DNA from: Streptococcus pneumoniae
GTDB taxonomy: Bacteria > Bacillota > Bacilli > Lactobacillales > Streptococcaceae
Assembly: GCF_001347015.1 (NCBI RefSeq)
Contig: NZ_CFGI01000004.1
Coordinates: 1 to 64,000 of the forward strand
Length of the DNA: 64,000 nt
Direction of reading: 5' to 3'
Under the pieces are notes generated by a model. That model searched no databases. It worked only from the letters and a program-made list of their open reading frames with translations, and was not told the DNA's origin. The position numbers were made by a program, and so were the translations under genes. Shown piece by piece: positions 21,918-30,275 of this stretch (within the stretch, counting starts at the first letter, position 1; every line of letters starts with the position of its first letter).

Positions 21918-24131
21918 TTATTCTGAATCTTTTGGTGTTTCTGTAAATTCTTTCTTAGGTTTGTGGTCCTTGTGATGACGTGGGCGGTGAGGACGCTCTG
22001 ATTTTTCACCTTTTTCATCACGTTCAGGTTTTGGAGGACGAGGAAGAAGAGCTTTCATAGAAGCATCCACACGTCCTTTTTCATCAATCTTGATAACCTT
22101 AACATCAACTTCATCCCCGATTGCTACCAAGTCTTCGACATTATTGGTACGAGTCCAAGCCATCTCAGAGATATGAACAAGAGCATCTGTCTTATCAAAG
22201 AGGTTAACAAAGGCACCAAATTTCTCGATACGAACGACTTTAGCACGGTAAACTTCGTCCACCTTAGCTTCACGAACCAAACCAGCAATGATTTCTTTGG
22301 CACGGTTAATAGCATCTTGGTCACTAGAGTAGATAGACACATTTCCTTCTTCGTCGATATCGATCTTAACGCCTGTTTCAGCGATAATCTTGTCGATGGT
22401 TTCTCCACCCTTACCGATGACAATCTTGATCTTGTCCACATCGATCTTGATGGTATCAATTTTCGGAGCAGTTGGAGCCAATTCTGGACGAACTTCTGGA
22501 ATGGTTGCTTCAATCACATCAAGAATTTCAAAACGGGCTTTCTTGGCTTGGGCAAGAGCCTCAGTCAAGATTTCTGCAGTGATCCCTTGAATCTTGATAT
22601 CCATTTGAAGGGCTGTAATCCCGTCACGAGTACCTGCAACCTTAAAGTCCATATCTCCAAAGTGGTCTTCCAAACCTTGGATATCTGTCAAGACTGTGTA
22701 ATTATTTCCATCTGAGATAAGTCCCATTGCAATACCAGCTACTGGCGCCTTGATTGGCACTCCACCAGCCATAAGGGCAAGAGTTCCCGCACAGATAGAA
22801 GCTTGAGATGAAGAACCATTTGATTCCAAGACTTCTGCTACCAAGCGGATAGCATATGGGAATTCTTCCAAACTTGGCAAGACTTGAGCAAGAGCACGCT
22901 CACCAAGAGCACCGTGACCGATTTCACGACGACCTGGCGCACCGTAGCGTCCAGTTTCCCCTACAGAATATTGTGGGAAGTTATAGTGGTGCATAAAGCG
23001 TTTCTTGTACTCTGGATCCAAACCATCAATGATTTGAGTTTCTCCCATTGGAGCCAAGGTCAAGACAGAAAGGGCCTGAGTTTGCCCACGAGTAAAGAGA
23101 CCAGAGCCGTGCACACGAGGAAGGAAGTCAACAACCGCATCCAAAGGACGGATTTCATCGACCTTACGACCATCAGGACGAACCTTGTCTTCTGTAATCA
23201 AGCGGCGCACTTCAGCGTGTTCCATTTGTTCCAAGATTTCAGCCACATCACGCATGATACGGTCAAATTCTTCGTGATCCGCATATTTTTCTTCGTAAAC
23301 GGCAGTCACTTGGTCTTTGACTGCTTGAGTTGCAGCTTCACGTGCCAATTTTTCTTCTACTTGAACTGCCTTTTGAAGGTCACTGTTGTAGGCTGCGATG
23401 ATTTCAGTCTGTAATTCAGCGTCTACATGAAGCAATTCTACTTCTGCTTTTTCTTTCCCAACAGCCGCAACGATTTCTTCTTGGAAGGCAATCAATTCTT
23501 TAACTGCTTCATGCCCTTTAAGGAGAGCTTCCAACATGATTTCTTCTGACAATTCTTTGGCACCAGACTCTACCATGTTGATGGCGTGTTTGGTACCAGC
23601 TACTGTCAATTCAAGGAGAGATTGCTCTGCTTGTTCTTGCGTAGGGTTAATGATGATTTGGCCATCTACATAGCCCACCTGTACCCCAGCGATTGGTCCG
23701 TCGAATGGAATATCCGAGATAGAAAGTGCCAAGGATGAACCAAACATAGCTGCCATTGGTGCAGAAGCATTTTCATCATAAGAAAGCACGGTGTTAATCA
23801 CTTGTACTTCATTACGGAAACCTTCCGCAAACATAGGACGAATTGGACGGTCAATCAAACGCGCTGTCAAAGTCGCATCCGTTGAAGGACGTCCTTCACG
23901 TTTCATAAAGCCACCAGGAAACTTCCCAGCCGCATACATTTTTTCTTCATAGTTGACTTGGAGAGGGAAGAAATCCCCAGTTGCCATCTTCTTAGACATA
24001 ACGGCAGCAGTCAAGACAGTTGACTCACCGTAACGTACGACAACTGCGCCATTTGCTTGCTTAGCAACCTGACCAGTCTCTACAATTAACTCACGACCCG
24101 CAAAAGTCGTTTGAAACACTTGTTTTGTCAT
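21918..24131 (-). CDS. pnp: polyribonucleotide nucleotidyltransferase (PNPase)
   Basis: 737 residues from the ATG at 24131 ([12 protein letters not shown]), preceded by AAAGGGGATTAAA; the longer frame upstream has no support. Two RNase PH domains (about 1-230 and 310-545), a KH domain with [13 protein letters not shown] near 565, an S1 domain, and a charged Arg/Lys/His/Glu tail of about 50 residues. It degrades RNA 3'-5' using phosphate and is part of the degradosome. It heads the operon pnp-cysE-GNAT-cysS-mrnC-HTH. Confidence 0.96.
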   Translation of the reverse strand: MTKQVFQTTFAGRELIVETGQVAKQANGAVVVRYGESTVLTAAVMSKKMATGDFFPLQVNYEEKMYAAGKFPGGFMKREGRPSTDATLTARLIDRPIRPMFAEGFRNEVQVINTVLSYDENASAPMAAMFGSSLALSISDIPFDGPIAGVQVGYVDGQIIINPTQEQAEQSLLELTVAGTKHAINMVESGAKELSEEIMLEALLKGHEAVKELIAFQEEIVAAVGKEKAEVELLHVDAELQTEIIAAYNSDLQKAVQVEEKLAREAATQAVKDQVTAVYEEKYADHEEFDRIMRDVAEILEQMEHAEVRRLITEDKVRPDGRKVDEIRPLDAVVDFLPRVHGSGLFTRGQTQALSVLTLAPMGETQIIDGLDPEYKKRFMHHYNFPQYSVGETGRYGAPGRREIGHGALGERALAQVLPSLEEFPYAIRLVAEVLESNGSSSQASICAGTLALMAGGVPIKAPVAGIAMGLISDGNNYTVLTDIQGLEDHFGDMDFKVAGTRDGITALQMDIKIQGITAEILTEALAQAKKARFEILDVIEATIPEVRPELAPTAPKIDTIKIDVDKIKIVIGKGGETIDKIIAETGVKIDIDEEGNVSIYSSDQDAINRAKEIIAGLVREAKVDEVYRAKVVRIEKFGAFVNLFDKTDALVHISEMAWTRTNNVEDLVAIGDEVDVKVIKIDEKGRVDASMKALLPRPPKPERDEKGEKSERPHRPRHHKDHKPKKEFTETPKDSE

Positions 24132-24155
24132 TTTAATCCCCTTTGGATTGATGAA

Positions 24156-24184
24156 ATTATACGCCTTGCCTACAAAGATCAAGA
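24156..24184 (-). promoter_or_regulatory. possible pnp promoter
   Basis: A TATAAT lies at 24156-24161 on the minus strand, 25 bases before the pnp start. The -35 is poor: TTGATC at 15 bases or TCTTGA at 17. A longer transcript starting upstream of the repeat array is also possible. Confidence 0.35.
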
Positions 24185-24537
24185 TACTAAGCCGTCAAGC
24201 AACTCAAAGGAAAATAGGAAATCGAACGACAGAGCGACTGCTCCTAGGCAGATTTATCTTTTTCCACAGAGTTGTAGGCGTGTTCAGTTACACAAGATAT
24301 TTTGGACGGTTCGGCTTGCCGAACATTTCTGTAGAAAAATAGGAAGATGACGCCGCACTCAATGAGTGCTAGGAAGCTTATCTTTTTTCCTAAGAAATGA
24401 GGCCAAAATTCAATTCTCAAGATACCAAGCCGTCAAGCAACTCAAAGGAAAGTAGGAAATCGAACGACGGAGCGACTGCTCCTAGGCAGATTTATCTTTT
24501 TCCACAGAGTTGTAGGCGTGTTCAGTTTTCAAGATAC
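24180..24537. repeat. three-unit tandem array of a ~115-bp structured element between pnp and metF
   Basis: The sequence CAAGATA(C/T) recurs at 24180, 24293, 24418 and 24530, dividing the stretch into units of 113, 125 and 112 bases. Units 1 and 3 are nearly identical. Unit 2 is diverged but keeps the layout: AAAGATAA, CCTAG and then a small hairpin (minus strand). The stem is GGAGC/GCTCC in units 1 and 3 but GCACTCA/TGAGTGC in unit 2. No reading frame fits. It occupies much of the 730-base gap before metF. Confidence 0.7.
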
Positions 24538-24546
24538 AAATCATTA

Positions 24547-24579
24547 GAAAGGTTTGATACTAAAGTATCTAAACCTTTC
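24547..24579. repeat. inverted repeat in the pnp-metF gap
   Basis: GAAAGGTTT and AAACCTTTC, with inner ATACT/AGTAT arms, form a long near-perfect stem. A decayed relative of the same sequence follows at about 24683-24718. Confidence 0.6.
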
Positions 24580-24581
24580 AC

Positions 24582-24605
24582 GCTAATCGCTATCGGGCGA
24601 TTAGC
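24582..24605. repeat. perfect 9-bp-stem hairpin
   Basis: GCTAATCGC and GCGATTAGC are separated by TATCGG. There is no T-run on either side, so it does not look like a terminator. Confidence 0.6.
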
Positions 24606-24817
24606 TAAATGCTTTACTAACTCTCTCGTCAAATAATATCGATTTGACTCGCTCGTGTCGCTCTTTTCTACCGTTAGTCATTAGAAAGATTTGATGCTAA
24701 AACATCTAAGCCTTGCAGTTTAAATGCATTGTATTATTCAATACCCTCATCTTTGTATCAAGTACGTACAGAGTCTATTTTATCATATTTTTCTTAAAAA
24801 GTGCGGTCTTTACCATT

Positions 24818-24853
24818 AAAAAGGAACCATTCCCCTCACCTGAGAAGAATGGT
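24818..24853 (-). terminator. metE-metF terminator
   Basis: On the minus strand AACCATTC...GAATGGTT is followed by CCTTTTT. It begins 11 bases after the metF stop. Confidence 0.8.
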
Positions 24854-24863
24854 TTGCTTTTTA

Positions 24864-25730
24864 TTATCCTAAAGACTGATGATTAAACAAGGCATGGGTT
24901 GCTTGGTGGATATATTTTGCTGTATCCGCATTGTTCATAGTATAGAGATGCACACCTGCAACATCCTGAGTTACCAAGTCCACGATTTGGTCCACTGCAT
25001 AGGCAAGTCCTGCTGCTCTGAGCGACTCAGGGTCATGCTCATACTTGTCTAAGATGGCTTTAAATTTGCGTGGAAGATGGATATTCTCACAAGTCTTCAA
25101 GAGGCGGAGAGCCTGATTTCGATTCAGAATTGGCATAATCCCTGCATGAATGGGAACATCAATCCCAGCCAAGATGCACTTGTCTTGGAAATCATAGAAG
25201 CGCTCATTGTCAAAGAAAAGCTGGGTTACGAGGCTCGAACAACCTGCATCCACTTTCTTCTTAAGATTTTGAATATCTGAAATCTGATTTGGCGAATCTG
25301 GATGCCCTTCTGGATAGCAAGCTCCGACAATATCAAAGTGAGGGGCTTGTTCCTTGATGAACTCAATCAAGTCCGTTGCGTAACGAAAATCCTTTTGTGG
25401 TTCCACATCTGGAATAATATCCCCACGAAGAGCCAAGATTTTCTGCACTCCAACCTTGTCCAAGTCAGCAATCGTTTCAGCAACCTTGTCCTTAGTCAAA
25501 TAGATAGCTGGCAAGTGAGCAATAGTCGGAATCGCCAAGTCATTTTGGATAAAGTCAGCCAAACGAACCGTCGTTTCCTTGATATTAAATTTATTATTGC
25601 TGGCAGTTACACTGATAAAGTGGGGAGCCAACTCCTGCATATCTTGAAGAGCAGAAATAATGTTATCATTACCCACAGCTGGGTTTGGAGGGAACACTTC
25701 GAATGAGAGTGACGGTGTTTGGCGTGACAT
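24864..25730 (-). CDS. metF: 5,10-methylenetetrahydrofolate reductase
   Basis: 288 residues, a full-length MTHFR TIM barrel. The start MSRQTPSLSFEVFPPN holds the catalytic Glu of the SFE(V/F)FPP motif. Flavin and folate residues include ALRGD, CYPEGHPDS and TQLFFDN. It makes 5-methyl-THF, the methyl donor for MetE, which lies 63 bases upstream in the same operon. Confidence 0.95.
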   Translation of the reverse strand: MSRQTPSLSFEVFPPNPAVGNDNIISALQDMQELAPHFISVTASNNKFNIKETTVRLADFIQNDLAIPTIAHLPAIYLTKDKVAETIADLDKVGVQKILALRGDIIPDVEPQKDFRYATDLIEFIKEQAPHFDIVGACYPEGHPDSPNQISDIQNLKKKVDAGCSSLVTQLFFDNERFYDFQDKCILAGIDVPIHAGIMPILNRNQALRLLKTCENIHLPRKFKAILDKYEHDPESLRAAGLAYAVDQIVDLVTQDVAGVHLYTMNNADTAKYIHQATHALFNHQSLG

Positions 25731-25793
25731 ATGTAATAACCTTTTCTAGTTGATTTCTTTTTGAACAACCATTGTATGGAGAGAAATCCAATC

Positions 25794-28043
25794 TTACAAT
25801 TTCTCACGCGCAGCTTTAGCTGCTTCCACAAGGCGGATCAAGCTTTCTTTTGTTTCTGGAATACCACGTGTTTTCAAACCACAGTCTGGGTTGATCCAAA
25901 CTTTCTTGCTTGGCACTTTAGCAAGGATGGCTTCGATTGTGTGGTCGATTTCACCTTCGTTCGGCACACGAGGTGAGTGGATATCGTAAACCCCAGGTCC
26001 CACTTCTGTTTGGAAGTTTTTCGCTTTGAGTTCGTCCAAGATTTCAAGGTTTGAACGGCTAGCTTCAAAGGAAATAACGTCTGCATCCATGTTGTCGATA
26101 GCTGGGATGATATCTGTAAATTCTGAGTAACACATGTGAGTGTGGATTTGTGTATCTGGCGCTACTGTTGAGTGTACCAAGCGGAAGGCAGGAATTGCCC
26201 AGTCAAGGTAGTCTTCGTACCAGTCGCTACGACGGAGTGGCAATTTTTCACGAAGAGCAGCCTCATCGATTTGGATGATTTTCACGCCAGCAGCTTCAAG
26301 GTCAAGCACTTCATCCTTGATCGCAAGGGCGATTTGAAGAGTAGAATCCTTGATAGAGATGTCTTCACGTGGGAATGACCAGTTGAGAATAGTTACTGGT
26401 CCAGTCAACATACCTTTAACAGGTTTGTTTGTACGGCTTTGTGCATAGCTAGACCATTTAACAGTGATAGGGTTAAGACGAGTTACATCACCCCAGATGA
26501 TTGGTGGTTTCACCCCACGCATACCGTATGATTGTACCCAACCATTTTTAGAGAAGAGGTAACCTGACAAGTTTTGACCGAAGTACTCAACCATGTCATT
26601 ACGCTCAAATTCACCGTGAACAAGGACATCAAAGTCGATATCTTCTTGCCATTTGATCCATTCGTCAATTGTTTCAGCAAGGAAAGCGTCGTACTCTTCT
26701 TGAGACAATTCACCTTTACGGTAAGCCAAACGTTTGGTACGAACTTCTTTAGTTTGAGGGAATGAACCGATCGTTGTTGTTGGAAGAGCTGGAAGTTTGA
26801 ATGCTTCTTCTTGGATAGCTTCACGTTCTGCAAAGGCTGGCAAACGAGTGTAGTCTGCGTCTGTCAAGCCAGCGATACGCGCACGAAGTTCCGCATTGAC
26901 ACCAACACGTTCAGTCGCAAAGAGTTCTTTGTTAGCTGCAAGTGCTTCTTCACCTTGACCATTGCGGATAGCATCCAAATCACGAATCTCATCCAATTTT
27001 TCAACTGCAAAGGCAAAGTGGTTCAAGATAGCTGGTTCAAATTCTTCATTAGCTGTTGTAAATGGCACATGAAGAAGTGAGCATGAGCTTGTCAAGACAA
27101 TGTTTTCAGCTGGAATTTGCTCAAGAATAGCCAAGCTCTTTTCGTAGTTGTTACGCCAGATGTTTTTACCATTGACAATACCTGCATAGAGAGTCTTGTC
27201 AGCCGGGAAGCCACCTTTAACGAGTTCAAGAGTTTTCTTACCTTCAACGAAGTCAAGACCGATAGCATCTACTGGCAATTTCACAAGGTCAGCGTAGACG
27301 TCACGAACGTCTCCGAAGTAAGTTTGAAGCAAGACTTCAAGACCTTTTTTGTCAGCCAAAAGTTTGTTGTAGAGGTTCAAGAAGAGAGCTTTTTCTTCAG
27401 CTGTCAAATCTTTTACAAGAGCTGCTTCATCCAATTGAATGCGAGTCGCACCAAGCTCAGCCAATTTAGCAAAAACTTCTTGGTAAGCAGCAACTAAACT
27501 GTCTACGAAGTCTTCCGCTTTCACGCCTTCTTCAAAGTCTGACAATTGAAGGAAAGTGAATGGACCTACAAGAACAGGACGAGTGTTCAATCCAAGTTCT
27601 TTGGCTTCTTGAAACTCATCAAAAATCTTGTGACCTGCAAGTTTGACTTGAGTATCTTTTTCAAATTTAGGAACGATGTAGTGGTAGTTGGTGTTGAACC
27701 ATTTCTTCATTGGAAGGGCGCGAACGTCTCCTTTTTCTCCTTGGTAACCACGACCCAAAGCGAAGTAGCGCTCAAGGTCAGACAAGTCCAAGTTTTGAAC
27801 TGAAGCAGGTACCACATTGAAAAGGAAAGCTGCATCTAGGAAGTTGTCATAGTGAGAAAAGTCATTTGATGGAATTTCAGTGATGCCTTTTTCTTTGACA
27901 ATGTTCCAGTGTTTAGCACGCAAGTCTTTTGCTGCTGCAAGGAGTTCTTCTTCTGAGATTTCTTTTCTAAAGTATTTTTCAGTTGTAAATTTTAATTCGC
28001 GGAATTCGCCCAAACGAGGGAAACCGATGATTGTAGTTGACAT
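25794..28043 (-). CDS. metE: cobalamin-independent methionine synthase
   Basis: 749 residues from ATG at 28043 ([19 protein letters not shown]), with GGAGG seven to eight bases upstream. It has two (beta-alpha)8 domains. The C-terminal zinc site uses His and Cys in HMCYSEF and Cys in [10 protein letters not shown]; substrate motifs [10 protein letters not shown] and [12 protein letters not shown] are present. It transfers a methyl group from 5-methyl-THF-polyglutamate to homocysteine. Regulation is probably by a LysR-type MtaR/MetR protein through the MET-box upstream; no SAM riboswitch is visible. Confidence 0.96.
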   Translation of the reverse strand: MSTTIIGFPRLGEFRELKFTTEKYFRKEISEEELLAAAKDLRAKHWNIVKEKGITEIPSNDFSHYDNFLDAAFLFNVVPASVQNLDLSDLERYFALGRGYQGEKGDVRALPMKKWFNTNYHYIVPKFEKDTQVKLAGHKIFDEFQEAKELGLNTRPVLVGPFTFLQLSDFEEGVKAEDFVDSLVAAYQEVFAKLAELGATRIQLDEAALVKDLTAEEKALFLNLYNKLLADKKGLEVLLQTYFGDVRDVYADLVKLPVDAIGLDFVEGKKTLELVKGGFPADKTLYAGIVNGKNIWRNNYEKSLAILEQIPAENIVLTSSCSLLHVPFTTANEEFEPAILNHFAFAVEKLDEIRDLDAIRNGQGEEALAANKELFATERVGVNAELRARIAGLTDADYTRLPAFAEREAIQEEAFKLPALPTTTIGSFPQTKEVRTKRLAYRKGELSQEEYDAFLAETIDEWIKWQEDIDFDVLVHGEFERNDMVEYFGQNLSGYLFSKNGWVQSYGMRGVKPPIIWGDVTRLNPITVKWSSYAQSRTNKPVKGMLTGPVTILNWSFPREDISIKDSTLQIALAIKDEVLDLEAAGVKIIQIDEAALREKLPLRRSDWYEDYLDWAIPAFRLVHSTVAPDTQIHTHMCYSEFTDIIPAIDNMDADVISFEASRSNLEILDELKAKNFQTEVGPGVYDIHSPRVPNEGEIDHTIEAILAKVPSKKVWINPDCGLKTRGIPETKESLIRLVEAAKAAREKL

Positions 28044-28123
28044 GATGTGTCCTCCAAAATTTGTTGTTGAAACTATCTTAACAGAAAAGAAATCATCTGT
28101 ATAATTGTAAAAAATTAGGCTTT

Positions 28124-28144
28124 GATATAGTTTGAAACTATATC
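28124..28144. promoter_or_regulatory. MET-box (MtaR/MetR operator) upstream of metE
   Basis: A perfect 21-base palindrome, with core TATAGTTTGAAACTATA at 28126-28142. It matches the 17-bp MET-box described for methionine genes of Streptococcaceae. It lies about 85 bases upstream of the metE start, as expected for a LysR-type activator site. The promoter hexamers beyond it are weak (possible TATACA -10). Confidence 0.85.
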
Positions 28145-28160
28145 TCTGTTTTAGACAAAA

Positions 28161-28196
28161 GAAAAGGACCTGAGACAACTGCCTCAAATCCTTTGT
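28161..28196. terminator. hairpin between metE and the IS30 fragment
   Basis: AAAGGA...TCCTTT with an inner TGAG/CTCA stem and A/T-rich flanks on both sides. It probably terminates the minus-strand IS30-XRE gene ahead of the metE promoter. Confidence 0.5.
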
Positions 28197-28303
28197 ATAT
28201 CTTGTTTTATAGCTCTATTACAGTTAGGCTCTTCAAACGTGTTATTAGTAATTCTTATAAGTGACTATGGCTTGTTATTAGAAAAGACTATAAGTCAGTT
28301 TAT

Positions 28304-28897
28304 TCAGCCCTTTTCCTGTTCAAGTCGGATGACTGCTAGTGTCTTTCCTAAACTGGCTAGAACTTTTAAGACTGTGTCCAACTGGGGGCTAATCTTGCCT
28401 GTTTCCATCCTAGCTATGACAGGCTGGCTTACTCCACTAAGTTCTTCTAGCTTTTTCTGGCTGATTCCTTTTCTAGGGTAAAGCAGATCCTGCTTGCTTA
28501 ACCCCAATTTTCCATGATGAATCCAATAGTAAATGGTAGAAATTCCCACGTTAACGCCCTTAGCCTTGACCATCATTTCAGGAGAAAACTTTTGGTTATG
28601 ATAGTGGAGAACCTTTTCCTTTAGTTCCTTAGTCAAGCTTGATTTCTTAACCGAGCGCTTGCGATTGTGTTCATAAGACTGTTGAGCATAGTCGGCAGAG
28701 TAAAGCTCTTTAAAGCCCCCTTTTCCAAGACATTGTCGGACTGTCCCACGCTTGATTTCAGTATGGATAGTTTGAGGAGCTTTTGCAAGTAGAGAGGCAA
28801 TTTCTCTATTTGATTTCTCTTCTTTTTTCCATCGTTCGATTAAGCAACGGCTATCGATTGTCAAATGTTTGCCTTTTGTAGTATAATTGTCTTGCAT
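28304..28897 (-). CDS. chimeric IS30 transposase N-terminus fused to XRE (HigA-type) antitoxin domain
   Basis: 197 residues. Residues 1-144 are the N-terminus of an IS30-family transposase (IS1239-like): LTIDSRCLIERWKKE, the HTH KSNREIASLLAKAPQTIHTE, and ISTIYYWIHHGKLGL. It lacks the DDE catalytic domain. From residue 145 (about 28465) the sequence switches to a complete XRE helix-turn-helix (ISQKKLEELSGVSQPVIARM) and tail typical of HigA/RelB-associated antitoxins. Junction at PRKG|ISQKK. SD AAGG lies ten bases before the ATG. Probably an IS30 insertion or deletion that replaced a toxin and the antitoxin's start. The frame is clean, so a DNA-binding protein with two HTHs could be made. Confidence 0.7.
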   Translation of the reverse strand: MQDNYTTKGKHLTIDSRCLIERWKKEEKSNREIASLLAKAPQTIHTEIKRGTVRQCLGKGGFKELYSADYAQQSYEHNRKRSVKKSSLTKELKEKVLHYHNQKFSPEMMVKAKGVNVGISTIYYWIHHGKLGLSKQDLLYPRKGISQKKLEELSGVSQPVIARMETGKISPQLDTVLKVLASLGKTLAVIRLEQEKG

Positions 28898-29052
28898 TTC
28901 TGTGCCTTTTAATCATTTCAATCTTAAATTGGACTTTTTTTACTTGGGTTGTACTTAATCTATGAGGAAGACAAGAAAAAGAATATCAATCAAGTAAAGT
29001 CACAAAGTCACATTAGCTCCGAGCAACCATTGCAAATTGAGGTACTCATACA

Positions 29053-30054
29053 ATGATTAAAACATTTCTTTCTGCCCTTTCTGTCATTCTCTTCGCTATC
29101 CCTATCATAGCTTATTCTTTTTTTCCATCTTCTAATCTTAATATTTGGCTATCTACCAGACCTATCTTGGCACAGATTTATGCCTTCCCCTTAGCTACTG
29201 CAACTATGGCTTCTATTTTAAGTTTCGTATTTTTTTCCCTATCTTTTTACAAGAAAAATAAACAAATACGGTTTTACTCTGGCATTTTGCTCTTATTATC
29301 GCTCATATTACTATTATTCGGAACAGATAAAACCCTTTCTTCCGTATCAAATAAGACTAAAACCTTAAAATTAGTAACTTGGAACGTCGCTAATAAAATA
29401 GAAGCACAACATATTGAGCGAATTTTTAGCCATTTTGATGCCGATATTGCTATATTCCCTGAACTAGCTACCAATATCAGAGGTGAGCAAGAAAACCAGA
29501 GAATCAAACTATTGTTTCATCAAGTTGGACTTTCTATGGCCAACTATGATATTTTTACTTCTCCACCTACTGACAGTGGAATAGCTCCTGTGACTGTGAT
29601 TGTCAAGAAAAATTACGATTTCTATACAGAAGCTGAAACTTTCCATACAACACGGTTCGGGACAATTGTATTACATTCGAGAAAACAAAATATACCAGAT
29701 ATCATTGCTTTGCATACTGCTCCTCCTCTGCCAGGTTTAATGGAAATCTGGAAGCAAGACTTAAACATCATTCATAATCAACTGGCTTCAAAATATCCAA
29801 AGGCTATTATTGCAGGTGATTTTAATGCAACTATGCGTCATGGAGCACTTGCAAAAATAAGCTCTCATAGGGACGCATTAAATGTACTGCCACCTTTTGA
29901 AAGAGGAACTTGGAATAGCCAAAGTCCAAAACTTTTTAATGCAACAATAGATCATATCTTATTGCCTAAAAACCACTACTATGTTAAAGATTTAGACATT
30001 GTAAGTTTTCAAAACTCTGATCATAGATGTATTTTTACAGAAATCACATTTTAA
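29053..30054 (+). CDS. membrane-anchored endonuclease/exonuclease/phosphatase (EEP) family protein
   Basis: 333 residues. It is one of the few plus-strand genes. Three hydrophobic segments (about 5-22, 40-65, 75-92) are followed by an EEP domain: TWNVAN (about 109), PELATN (catalytic Glu), IAGDFNATM (Asp/Asn), NATIDHILL and SDHRC near the C-terminus. All catalytic residues of the DNase I-like fold are present, so it should be active as a nuclease, phosphatase or phosphodiesterase facing outward, but the substrate is unknown. SD GAGGT lies about nine bases upstream. Confidence 0.8.
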   Translation: MIKTFLSALSVILFAIPIIAYSFFPSSNLNIWLSTRPILAQIYAFPLATATMASILSFVFFSLSFYKKNKQIRFYSGILLLLSLILLLFGTDKTLSSVSNKTKTLKLVTWNVANKIEAQHIERIFSHFDADIAIFPELATNIRGEQENQRIKLLFHQVGLSMANYDIFTSPPTDSGIAPVTVIVKKNYDFYTEAETFHTTRFGTIVLHSRKQNIPDIIALHTAPPLPGLMEIWKQDLNIIHNQLASKYPKAIIAGDFNATMRHGALAKISSHRDALNVLPPFERGTWNSQSPKLFNATIDHILLPKNHYYVKDLDIVSFQNSDHRCIFTEITF

Positions 30055-30060
30055 TTATTT

Positions 30061-30217
30061 TATACTCTTCGACAATCTCTTCAAACCACGTCAGCGTCGC
30101 CTTGCCTTAGACATATGGTTACTGACTTCGTCAGTCTTATCTACAACCTCAAAACAGTGTTTTGAGCGACCTACGGCTAGCTTCCTAGTTTGCTTTTTGA
30201 TTTTCATTGAGTATTAT
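30061..30217. repeat. BOX element (A-C type)
   Basis: It begins ATACTCTTCGACAATCTC and ends TTTTCATTGAGTAT. The central CGTCAGCGTCGCCTTGCC corresponds to the boxA segment, and AACAGTGTTTTGAGC belongs to boxC. It has no boxB repeats. It is nearly the reverse complement of the copy at 52911. Confidence 0.85.
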
Positions 30218-30262
30218 ATAAAATCACCCCTCTAGTGTTCATAAACTAGAGGGGGAATTTGT
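30218..30262. terminator. bidirectional terminator between the EEP gene and pheT
   Basis: CCCCTCTAGT and ACTAGAGGGG form a ten-base stem. On the minus strand it is followed by GATTTTATATAA, serving the pheT transcript. Confidence 0.85.
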
Positions 30263-30275
30263 ATCATACTATCGT

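Noticed and set aside
19352-23414. Antisense and alternate-frame reading frames within cysS and pnp
   Set aside because: No SDs, no recognisable motifs, and fully inside well-supported genes.
24180-24537. CRISPR or tRNA cluster between pnp and metF
   Set aside because: Units are too long, no spacers, no cloverleaf or CCA-ending segment.
24864-25730. metF as part of the pnp operon
   Set aside because: A terminator and a 730-base gap separate them, and metF continues from metE.
28040-28200. SAM riboswitch or methionine T-box ahead of metE
   Set aside because: No T-box core or S-box elements; a MET-box palindrome explains regulation.
28900-29050. Remaining IS30 terminal repeat upstream of the chimeric gene
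   Set aside because: I could not match an inverted partner on the other side, so the element's ends cannot be placed.
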